Assembly: GCA_035647435.1 (NCBI GenBank)
Contig: DASRNM010000045.1
Location: forward strand, 1 to 8,988
DNA length: 8,988 bases
Source: JAAZFZ01 sp035647435
Lineage (GTDB): Bacteria; Bacillota; Clostridia; Oscillospirales; Acutalibacteraceae
Direction of reading: 5' to 3'
Shown here: positions 1 through 4,269 of the stretch, in pieces
Numbering within the stretch: position 1 is the stretch's first letter
Layout: each line of letters begins with the position of its first letter
The notes under the pieces: generated by a model
Told to the model about the DNA's origin: nothing
Database searches by the model: none
The model's input: the letters and a program-made list of their open reading frames with translations, nothing else
Made by a program: the position numbers and the translations under genes

Positions 1-1
1 C

Positions 2-109
2 TATAAATCAAATTTAGTTTATGTTGTAAATGAAAACAATGAAAAAGATTTACATGGCAGACATAAAGGTGAGTTTTTTGAATTAACCCAATTTAACAAT
101 TGCAACTAA
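2..109 (+). CDS. Possible 3' end of an upstream gene (partial, unrecognised)
   Basis: A stop-free frame enters from the left edge and ends at TAA 107-109, giving 35 residues that begin YKSNLVYVVNENNEKD and end in ELTQFNNCN. There is no Met in the segment, so it would be the C-terminus of a gene that starts outside the window. The peptide is hydrophilic and I recognise no family. The strong plus-strand terminator about 80 bases downstream (191-231) is what one would expect after a gene ending here. A random open frame of 35 codons is quite possible in AT-rich DNA, so this rests mainly on context. Confidence 0.35.
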   Translation, partial: YKSNLVYVVNENNEKDLHGRHKGEFFELTQFNNCN

Positions 110-190
110 TTCATTCATGTTTTAATGCTTACTTTTTGGAACCCACGGGTAAAAAACATGCCACTCTTGCCTGCACCGTCGTGTATATAT

Positions 191-231
191 AAAAACACCT
201 GCGAAGCGAATTGATCGCCACAGGTGTTTTT
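191..231. terminator. Bidirectional Rho-independent terminator
   Basis: AAAAACACCTG (191-201) pairs perfectly with CAGGTGTTTTT (221-231), and GCGA 206-209 can pair with TCGC 215-218 inside the loop. The stem has A-runs on its 5' side and T-runs on its 3' side, so it can terminate on both strands: it would end the possible plus-strand gene at the left edge and the minus-strand mgtA transcript. Confidence 0.8.
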
Positions 232-331
232 TGTGTTTGCATTTAGTGTATAACTTGAGCGTATTTAAAATATTCCTTTAAATCATAAATTGTATCTTTT
301 GAAATTGACGTCTTAAAGCCGGTGAACCACC

Positions 332-2971
332 CTATAACCACTCGCCATGATGTTTGATATAAAATCTTTTAATCCATTGACACGCAAGAAAATATCCGGC
401 AAGAATGAGTGCTAGCCAAGGTGCAAATGACAAGGGCAGCGGTGCCATATCAATACCGATAGCAAAGCGGCTAAATCCAATTACGATGGAAATTATAGCA
501 ACCAATGCGGTAGAAATAAGCAAAGGAGCGGATGACCTGCTTTGCAGGAAAGGTATTTTACCCGTTCGAATAATATGAATGACCAAAACTTGTGATACCG
601 TTCCGAATACGAACCATCCAGATTGGAACAGTGATGACAATTCTATTGTGTTCGCACCAATTACCCACCACATAACAGCAAAGCAAAGAATGTCGAACAC
701 CGAGCTAAGCGGCCCCATGTAGGCCATAAATGATCGGATAGACTTCGCTTCCCATTTGCGTGGCTTTTTGATATATTCTTCATCTGTTTTGTCAAAAGGC
801 ATTCCCATTTGAGAAAAGTCACAAAGCAAATTTTGCGTTAATATTTGCACCGGTAGCATAGGCAAAAATGGAAGAAAAATGCTGGCGACCATGACTGATA
901 CCACATTTCCAAAGTTTCCGCTCACTGCCATTTTAATATACTTTATAATGTTTCCAAAAATGCGGCGGCCTTCAAGAACGCCTTCTTCAAGTACCATTAA
1001 ATCCTTTTCCAATAAAATAATGTCAGCGGATTCTTTGGCAATATCAACGGCTGTATCGACTGAAATACCTACATCAGCTTGATGCAAGGCAGGGGCATCA
1101 TTAATGCCATCTCCCATAAATCCGACGGTGTGCCCTAAAGTTTGAAAGGTCTTTACTACTCGTTCTTTTTGAGAGGGAGAAAGCTTTGCATATAAATCAC
1201 AGGTTTTTACTGCATTTAAAAGCGAGGAATCGTCCATTCGCTCTACATCGCTCCCCGTTAAAAGCGGAGAGGTTTTTACGCCCACCTTGCCGCAGACTTT
1301 AACAGCAACTCCTTCGCTATCTCCAGTTAGAACAACGGTGCGCACGCCATGTTCTTTCAAGGCGGAAATTGCGGTACCTGCGCTTTCCTTAGGCGGGTCA
1401 AGAAAACCTACAAAGCCGATTAGAACCATATCCCGCTCATCAGCGACACTAAAGTTGTCACTGTCGGGCACTTCGTTTTTCTGCGCAACGGCAATCATCC
1501 GCAGGCCGTCAGCGTTGTATTTTTCATATACTTCAAGGGCAGTACGGCGGGTTTCTTCATCCATGGGCAGAACACGGCCTTGCATTTCCACAAAAGATGA
1601 TATAGCGACAACTTCTTCTACCGCTCCTTTGGTGATAAGTTGCCGCTTGCCGCTTTGGTCTGTTAAGACCACGCTCATTCTCCGCCGAGAAAAGTCAAAG
1701 GGAATTTCATCCACACGGCTGTAGTTGGCCACTATGCCATCGAGCTCGTGTTCATTTGCTCTGTTAATAATAGCAAGGTCAATCAAATTCTTGAGCCCTG
1801 TTTGAAAGTGGCTGTTTAGATATGCATGGCGCAGAATGCGCATATCTTCCTTTCCATGCAAATTCATATACCTTTCCAGCACGATTTTATATTCAGTCAA
1901 TGTTCCCGTTTTATCTGTGCAAAGCACATCCATTTCTCCAAAGGTTTGAATTGCACCAAGTGTGCGGACAATTACCTTATGTTTTGACATGGAAACGGCA
2001 CCTTTTGCCAAGGTTGAGGTCATGATGACAGGCAGCATCTCGGGGGTAAGCCCCACTGCAAGGCTAATTGAAAACATCAAAGCGCTTGACCAATCTTTCT
2101 TTGCAATCCCGTTTATGATAAAGACAGCAGGCACCATAATTAGCATCATGCGCACCAAAAGGCGACTGACTGAGCTCACGCCCCGTTCAAAACTTGTTTG
2201 AGCTTTATCGCCGTAAAGGGATTTAGCCATGGAACCGAAATAGGTGTTATTGCCGGTTGCCAGCACAAGGGCTGTGGCACTTCCGCTTACAATATTGGAG
2301 CCCATAAATCCGATGTTTTGCAAATCGGTCAACCCGACATCTGATTCATCATCTATATAATTGAATTTCTCTACAGGGTTTGATTCTCCGGTTAAAGCTG
2401 CTTGTGCTACAAATGTGTCTTTCGAACTTAAAAAGCGAACATCTGCTGGTAGCATATCGCCTGCGGAAAGCCGCACGACATCACCAGGAACAACCTCATC
2501 CATATGGATTTCATGAAGCACGCCATCTCGCAACACACTAGCTTTATTTGAGATCATTTTTGTAAGGCTTTCGGTGGCTTTGTTAGAGCGCAGACTTTGC
2601 ACAAATGCAACTGTGCTGGAGAGTATTACTAATGATAGTACAATAATAACAGTTAGATAGTCGGGACTCGATGACATAATAACATCAGTAAAATAAGTGA
2701 TTGCAGCTATAAGAAGCAAAATAATATTGAAGGGGTTAACAACAGCTTTTTTCAGCTGGTTTAATGCTGTGTTTTTGTTTCCGGCAGTAATAACATTTTT
2801 GCCAAATTCGTCTTGCCTGCTTTCAGCTTCAATGCTGGTTATGCCCGTTTGAGCAGATGAAAAACGAGCAAACAGCTGATCTGTAGAAAGAAAAGCATAT
2901 GAGCGAAGCTTTTGTTCAGTGTCTTGCTTGTTTTTTTGAATTTGAAAGTTATTTCTTTTTTTAAGTCTCAT
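332..2971 (-). CDS. mgtA: Magnesium-transporting P-type ATPase (MgtA family, P3B)
   Basis: ATP-driven Mg2+ uptake pump of the inner membrane. The chosen product is 879 residues, close to the roughly 900 of enterobacterial MgtA. Visible motifs in order: actuator-domain TGES at 194-197; membrane motif GLTPEMLP at 307-314; phosphorylation motif DKTGTLT at 353-359 with D353 as the acceptor; nucleotide-binding KGA at 448-450; TGD at 549-551; and hinge GDGINDAP at 620-627. The tail QNLLCDFSQMGMPFDKTDEE followed by KPRKW is typical of MgtA rather than of Ca2+ or heavy-metal pumps. All catalytic residues are present and there is no frameshift. An upstream in-frame ATG at 3013 would add 14 residues, and another at 2980 would add 3, but the Shine-Dalgarno at 2981-2989 sits 9 bases before the ATG at 2971, so that start is preferred. 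The gene is preceded by a long structured leader with a small ORF, suggesting Mg2+-responsive control. Parts of the gene are richer in G+C than the rest of the window. Confidence 0.95.
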   Translation of the reverse strand: MRLKKRNNFQIQKNKQDTEQKLRSYAFLSTDQLFARFSSAQTGITSIEAESRQDEFGKNVITAGNKNTALNQLKKAVVNPFNIILLLIAAITYFTDVIMSSSPDYLTVIIVLSLVILSSTVAFVQSLRSNKATESLTKMISNKASVLRDGVLHEIHMDEVVPGDVVRLSAGDMLPADVRFLSSKDTFVAQAALTGESNPVEKFNYIDDESDVGLTDLQNIGFMGSNIVSGSATALVLATGNNTYFGSMAKSLYGDKAQTSFERGVSSVSRLLVRMMLIMVPAVFIINGIAKKDWSSALMFSISLAVGLTPEMLPVIMTSTLAKGAVSMSKHKVIVRTLGAIQTFGEMDVLCTDKTGTLTEYKIVLERYMNLHGKEDMRILRHAYLNSHFQTGLKNLIDLAIINRANEHELDGIVANYSRVDEIPFDFSRRRMSVVLTDQSGKRQLITKGAVEEVVAISSFVEMQGRVLPMDEETRRTALEVYEKYNADGLRMIAVAQKNEVPDSDNFSVADERDMVLIGFVGFLDPPKESAGTAISALKEHGVRTVVLTGDSEGVAVKVCGKVGVKTSPLLTGSDVERMDDSSLLNAVKTCDLYAKLSPSQKERVVKTFQTLGHTVGFMGDGINDAPALHQADVGISVDTAVDIAKESADIILLEKDLMVLEEGVLEGRRIFGNIIKYIKMAVSGNFGNVVSVMVASIFLPFLPMLPVQILTQNLLCDFSQMGMPFDKTDEEYIKKPRKWEAKSIRSFMAYMGPLSSVFDILCFAVMWWVIGANTIELSSLFQSGWFVFGTVSQVLVIHIIRTGKIPFLQSRSSAPLLISTALVAIISIVIGFSRFAIGIDMAPLPLSFAPWLALILAGYFLACQWIKRFYIKHHGEWL

Positions 2972-2980
2972 TGGGATCAT

Positions 2981-2989
2981 TCCTCTCTT
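2981..2989 (-). promoter_or_regulatory. Ribosome binding site deciding the mgtA start
   Basis: The minus strand reads AAGAGAGGA here, 9 bases before the ATG at 2971. The in-frame ATG at 2980 directly abuts it and the one at 3013 lies upstream of it, so only 2971 is properly spaced. The 5' edge of this site is shared with the CCCTAAATA segment (2989-2997) that can pair with the loop of the leader hairpin, which gives a possible way to mask it. Confidence 0.75.
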
Positions 2990-3019
2990 ATTTAGGGTTC
3001 CCAGTGAAAACACATTTAG

Positions 3020-3058
3020 GCATTAAATATGCCGCCCTAAATAGGCGGCACTTAATGC
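3020..3058 (-). promoter_or_regulatory. GC-rich hairpin in the mgtA leader
   Basis: In the transcript, GCATTAA (3058-3052) pairs with TTAATGC (3026-3020) and TGCCGCC (3050-3044... core GCCGCC) pairs with GGCGGCA (3036-3030), leaving a 7-base loop TATTTAG. It starts 20 bases after the leader-ORF stop. The downstream sequence CTAAATGTGTTTTC has only a weak U tract, so it is not a textbook intrinsic terminator. It could be an attenuator, a Rho-related structure or an element acting on translation. The 3' arm can instead form a small hairpin GGCAT-ATTTA-ATGCC, which would break the long stem. Confidence 0.7.
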
Positions 3059-3078
3059 AAGGCAAAATTATCCAACAG

Positions 3079-3183
3079 CTATAAAAGCACTGGACAACAA
3101 CCCACATAATATGCCAACCAATCAGGTTGTGTTATGTACTGAGGTTTAGAATAGCTCGTACGTCTTCGGGGATCGCCGTCCAT
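3079..3183 (-). CDS. Candidate mgtA leader peptide (34 aa), MgtL-like by position and composition
   Basis: An ATG at 3183-3181 follows a strong Shine-Dalgarno, AAGGAAG (plus-strand 3191-3197), with 7 bases between, and the frame stops at TAG 3081-3079. The peptide begins MDGDPRRRTSYSKPQ and ends in YYVGCCPVLL. It lies wholly within the mgtA leader, starting about 30 nt after the predicted transcription start. Known biology: enterobacterial MgtL (MEPDPTPLPRRR...) has acidic and proline residues at its start that destabilise the translating ribosome in low Mg2+, and the change in leader translation lets transcription reach mgtA. Here Asp2, Asp4-Pro5 and three Arg residues give the same kind of composition in the same place, but there is no alignable homology over the whole length, so common function is inferred. 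Alternatives are a small MgtA-associated protein (it lacks a long hydrophobic segment) or chance. The consensus promoter and ribosome binding site argue against chance. Confidence 0.65.
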   Translation of the reverse strand: MDGDPRRRTSYSKPQYITQPDWLAYYVGCCPVLL

Positions 3184-3218
3184 TGGCTCACTTCCTTTTA
3201 ATTCATCTATAATTAATA

Positions 3219-3247
3219 ATTATATCAATTTAAGGGTCAGAGGTCAA
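3219..3247 (-). promoter_or_regulatory. Sigma-A promoter of the leader ORF and mgtA
   Basis: The minus strand has TTGACC (3247-3242), a 17-base spacer, and a perfect TATAAT (3224-3219). This predicts a start near 3212, about 30 bases before the leader ORF. Such a near-consensus promoter suggests strong initiation, so control would need to come later, in the leader RNA, or from a repressor. Confidence 0.75.
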
Positions 3248-3286
3248 TCTATTTTTCGGATTTGAATCACTTTTCGCAAAAGAAGT

Positions 3287-3475
3287 TTGATTTTGATTAA
3301 ATACATGTCAACTTATATTTGTATGGCTATTAGCGCTACCGAAAGAACAAAACACTTGCGGATAAAAAACAGGGATATGATACTGCTGTTTTTGGGAATT
3401 TCTATACAAATTAGAGATACCCCTTATTATATGACCGTAGTTGTTGCAGAGAAAGTGAAAATTAAAAACCCCTGA
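3287..3475 (+). pseudogene. Short open frame, possible decayed tyrosine-recombinase fragment
   Basis: A 62-codon frame starting at TTG (or ATG 3305) and ending at TGA 3473-3475. No good ribosome binding site precedes it. The middle portion, HLRIKNRDMILLFLGISIQI, looks to me like a shortened form of the NRD-x-aIL-x-LFLGTGIR-ISE segment of XerC/XerD-type recombinases, where the Arg of the catalytic set is found; here the catalytic Arg is missing and the similarity stops. The remainder resembles nothing I know. The stop lies within the tRNA terminator hairpin at 3466-3506. It may equally be a meaningless open frame; nothing else gene-like was seen in 3248-3465. Confidence 0.2.
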
Positions 3476-3506
3476 AACGCTTATATATCAAGCATTTCAA
3501 GGGTTT
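3466..3506 (-). terminator. Terminator of the Asp-Thr-CAT-Trp tRNA unit
   Basis: AAACCC (3466-3471) pairs with GGGTTT (3501-3506), TGAAA (3473-3477) with TTTCA (3495-3499), and GCTT (3479-3482) with AAGC (3490-3493), with single mismatches between the blocks. On the minus strand the hairpin ends in GGGTTTTTAATTTTC, a good U tract, only 7 bases after tRNA-Trp. Its centre is a 15-base motif that recurs at 6604-6618. Confidence 0.8.
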
Positions 3507-3512
3507 AAAATT

Positions 3513-3588
3513 TGGCAGGGGCAGAAGGATTTGAACCCTCGGCACGCGGTTTTGGAGACCGCTGCTCTACCAACTGAGCTATGCCCCT
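3513..3588 (-). tRNA. tRNA-Trp (anticodon CCA)
   Basis: It folds as a 76-nt cloverleaf: acceptor AGGGGCA/TGCCCCT, D stem GCTC/GAGC, anticodon stem GCGGT/ACCGC with loop CTCCAAA, T stem GAGGG/CCTTC with loop TTCGAAT, discriminator G and encoded CCA. Anticodon CCA reads UGG. It is the last gene of the tRNA unit, only 3 bases from the preceding tRNA and directly upstream of the terminator. Confidence 0.95.
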
Positions 3589-3591
3589 ATT

Positions 3592-3668
3592 TGGTGGGCC
3601 ATCAGGGACTCGAACCCCGGACCAACCGGTTATGAGCCGGTTGCTCTAACCAACTGAGCTAATGGCCC
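3592..3668 (-). tRNA. tRNA with anticodon CAT, probably Ile2 (lysidine type), otherwise elongator Met
   Basis: A 77-nt cloverleaf with encoded CCA: acceptor GGGCCAT/ATGGCCC, D stem GCTC/GAGC, anticodon stem ACCGG/CCGGT with loop CTCATAA, T loop TTCGAGT. It is not the initiator type, because position 1 is paired (G-C) and the anticodon stem lacks the three consecutive G-C pairs in initiator order. The pairs C4-G69 and C5-G68 are those that TilS recognises in tRNA-Ile2, and the CTCATAA loop matches Bacillus Ile2 rather than Bacillus Met (TTCATAC) as I recall them. Automated annotation would probably call it Met. The CAT anticodon is certain; the amino acid is not. Confidence 0.9.
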
Positions 3669-3684
3669 AAATTGAGAGACTTGT

Positions 3685-3710
3685 GCGCCCACGGCAAAGG
3701 CAATGGGCGC
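3685..3710 (-). repeat. Inverted repeat in a tRNA spacer
   Basis: GCGCCCA (3685-3691) and TGGGCGC (3704-3710) form a perfect 7-bp GC-rich stem with a 12-base loop, filling the 46-base gap between tRNA-Thr and the CAT tRNA. No U tract follows on the minus strand, so it is more likely a processing or stability element than a terminator. Confidence 0.55.
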
Positions 3711-3714
3711 TTGA

Positions 3715-3790
3715 TGGAGCTGCTAACCAGATTCGAACTGGTGACCTCATCCTTACCAAGGATGTGCTCTGCCACCTGAGCCATAGCAGC
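3715..3790 (-). tRNA. tRNA-Thr (anticodon GGT)
   Basis: A 76-nt cloverleaf: acceptor GCTGCTA/TAGCAGC, D stem GCTC/GAGC, anticodon stem CATCC/GGATG with loop TTGGTAA, T stem ACCAG/CTGGT with loop TTCGAAT, discriminator T and encoded CCA. Anticodon GGT reads ACC and ACU. It is the second gene of the four-tRNA unit. Confidence 0.95.
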
Positions 3791-3819
3791 AATTTCATCA
3801 CCCAAAATGGGAAAAAAAG

Positions 3820-3896
3820 TGGCGACCCAGAACGGGCTCGAACCGTCGACCTCTAGCGTGACAGGCTAGCGTTCTAACCAACTGAACTACCGGGCC
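3820..3896 (-). tRNA. tRNA-Asp (anticodon GTC)
   Basis: A 77-nt cloverleaf with discriminator G and encoded CCA: acceptor GGCCCGG/CTGGGTC including two G-U wobbles, D stem GTTC/GAAC, anticodon stem CTAGC/GCTAG with loop CTGTCAC, T stem GACGG/CCGTT with loop TTCGAGC. G73 and anticodon GTC fit tRNA-Asp. It is the first gene of the unit, just after the promoter at 3925-3953. Confidence 0.95.
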
Positions 3897-3901
3897 ATTT
3901 C

Positions 3902-3922
3902 CTTGCGTTTACCGAACGCAAG
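3902..3922. repeat. Perfect 8-bp inverted repeat before tRNA-Asp
   Basis: CTTGCGTT (3902-3909) and AACGCAAG (3915-3922) flank a 5-base loop, ending 5 bases from the 5' end of tRNA-Asp. The predicted transcription start (about 3918) falls within the right arm, so the full RNA hairpin forms only if initiation occurs a little earlier; otherwise it acts as a DNA element or marks a start. Confidence 0.6.
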
Positions 3923-3924
3923 TA

Positions 3925-3953
3925 ATATTAACATATTCATGTTACTTTTTCAA
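3925..3953 (-). promoter_or_regulatory. Promoter of the Asp-Thr-CAT-Trp tRNA unit
   Basis: The minus strand shows TTGAAA (3953-3948), a 17-base spacer and TAATAT (3930-3925), preceded by TG in extended -10 position. The predicted start is near 3918, about 20 bases before tRNA-Asp. The AT-only palindrome at 3964-3988 lies about 10 bases upstream of the -35, where an UP element would be found. Confidence 0.7.
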
Positions 3954-3963
3954 GAGCTTTCTA

Positions 3964-3988
3964 AAAATTATTATTGAATAATAATTTT
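3964..3988. repeat. Perfect AT-rich palindrome (12-bp arms, 1-base centre)
   Basis: AAAATTATTATT (3964-3975), a central G, then AATAATAATTTT (3977-3988). The arms are exact inverse complements made only of A and T. It lies between the tRNA-Gln terminator and the tRNA-Asp promoter. It could be an UP-like element, a protein site or an end-of-transcript hairpin. Confidence 0.7.
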
Positions 3989-3996
3989 GCAAACAA

Positions 3997-4031
3997 AACC
4001 GCCGAAAGCTTCGTGAAAGACTTCGACGGTT
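3997..4031 (-). terminator. Terminator after tRNA-Gln
   Basis: AACCG (3997-4001) pairs with CGGTT (4027-4031) and CGAA (4003-4006) with TTCG (4022-4025) across a single C-A mismatch. On the minus strand it is followed by TTTGTTTGC, starting 5 bases after the tRNA-Gln 3' end. It separates tRNA-Gln from the four-gene tRNA unit. Confidence 0.7.
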
Positions 4032-4036
4032 GTTTT

Positions 4037-4110
4037 TGGCTGCGGAATAGGGATTTGAACCCCAACAAACAGAGTCAGAGTCTGTCGTGCTACCGTTACA
4101 CTATTCCGCA
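4037..4110 (-). tRNA. tRNA-Gln (anticodon CTG)
   Basis: A 74-nt cloverleaf: acceptor TGCGGAA/TTCCGCA starting with U1, as is usual for bacterial tRNA-Gln, D stem GTGT/GCAC with one G-U pair, anticodon stem ACAGA/TCTGT with loop CTCTGAC, T stem TGGGG/CCCTA with loop TTCAAAT, discriminator G and encoded CCA. Anticodon CTG reads CAG. It has its own promoter and terminator and is divergent from the ABC importer. Confidence 0.95.
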
Positions 4111-4129
4111 ATATTCCATGCAAGATGTT

Positions 4130-4157
4130 ATTATACACATATTTTTATAAAAGTCAA
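4130..4157 (-). promoter_or_regulatory. Promoter of tRNA-Gln
   Basis: The minus strand has TTGACT (4157-4152), a 16-base spacer and a perfect TATAAT (4135-4130). The predicted start is near 4123, about 13 bases before the tRNA. The -35 lies within the left arm of the long inverted repeat at 4148-4207. Confidence 0.75.
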
Positions 4158-4207
4158 TATTTTTGAAAGAATTTGTTCAAGTTTTTTTGAACAAATATTG
4201 ACTTTTA
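4148..4207. repeat. Nested inverted repeats between divergent promoters
   Basis: Outer arms TAAAAGTCAATA (4148-4159) and TATTGACTTTTA (4196-4207) are perfect 12-bp inverse complements; inner arms ATTTGTTCAA (4171-4180) and TTGAACAAAT (4187-4196) are perfect 10-bp arms with a 6-base loop. The outer arms carry the TTGACT -35 of tRNA-Gln (minus) and a TTGACT that probably serves the binding-protein gene (plus). Confidence 0.75.
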
Positions 4208-4229
4208 ATGCTTTACTTTAGCATATTAT
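4198..4229 (+). promoter_or_regulatory. Probable promoter of the amino acid ABC operon
   Basis: TTGACT (4198-4203) is followed by TATTAT (4224-4229) at 20 bases, which is too long for an ideal spacer; the overlapping CATATT (4222-4227) gives 18 bases but a weaker -10. A second TATTAT at 4240-4245 is part of a 10-base direct repeat, CATATTATCA (4222-4231 and 4238-4247). The region surely holds the promoter, but the exact -10 is unclear. Confidence 0.45.
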
Positions 4230-4254
4230 CATGGTATCATATTATCACAATATT

Positions 4255-4262
4255 GGAGGAGG
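4255..4262 (+). promoter_or_regulatory. Ribosome binding site deciding the binding-protein start
   Basis: GGAGGAGG stands 7 bases before the ATG at 4270. A further in-frame ATG at 4231 lies upstream of this site and would put 13 residues ahead of the signal peptide, so 4270 is chosen. Confidence 0.85.
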
Positions 4263-4269
4263 ATTAATT

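Larger units (their letters stand above)
2972..3212 (-). promoter_or_regulatory. Structured mgtA 5' leader (about 240 nt)
   Basis: This is the stretch between the predicted transcription start and mgtA. In transcript order it holds a short AT-rich 5' end, the Shine-Dalgarno and 34-codon leader ORF (3183-3079), alternative hairpins within that ORF, a GC-rich hairpin (3058-3020), an unpaired segment that repeats the complement of the hairpin loop, and the mgtA ribosome binding site. The arrangement recalls the enterobacterial mgtA leader, in which translation of MgtL decides between alternative folds. I compared it by eye with the conserved parts of the M-box Mg2+ riboswitch and saw no match. 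Regulation by Mg2+ is inferred from the downstream gene and the leader peptide. Confidence 0.65.

Noticed and set aside
243..341. Minus-strand 32-codon open frame starting with GTG inside the end of mgtA and ending just before the terminator (VVIGWFTGFKTSISKD...)
   Set aside because: No ribosome binding site, non-ATG start overlapping the mgtA stop, and no recognised similarity. MgtA already ends at its usual place, so this is not a needed extension. Conservation in relatives would be required to call it.
1287..1724. Plus-strand 145-codon open frame opposite mgtA
   Set aside because: It is antisense to the central catalytic domain of a clearly coding mgtA, with no ribosome binding site or family resemblance; the same holds for other open frames opposite mgtA.
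2972..3212. M-box (ykoK) Mg2+ riboswitch in the mgtA leader
   Set aside because: The conserved M-box segments as I know them are not visible; the leader is instead occupied by a small ORF and unrelated hairpins. A covariance model search would settle it.
3662..3856. Plus-strand 64-codon open frame across the tRNA genes
   Set aside because: It is made of antisense tRNA-Thr and tRNA-Asp sequence (for example NQIRTGDLILTKD and PERARTVDL), a well-known type of spurious protein prediction.
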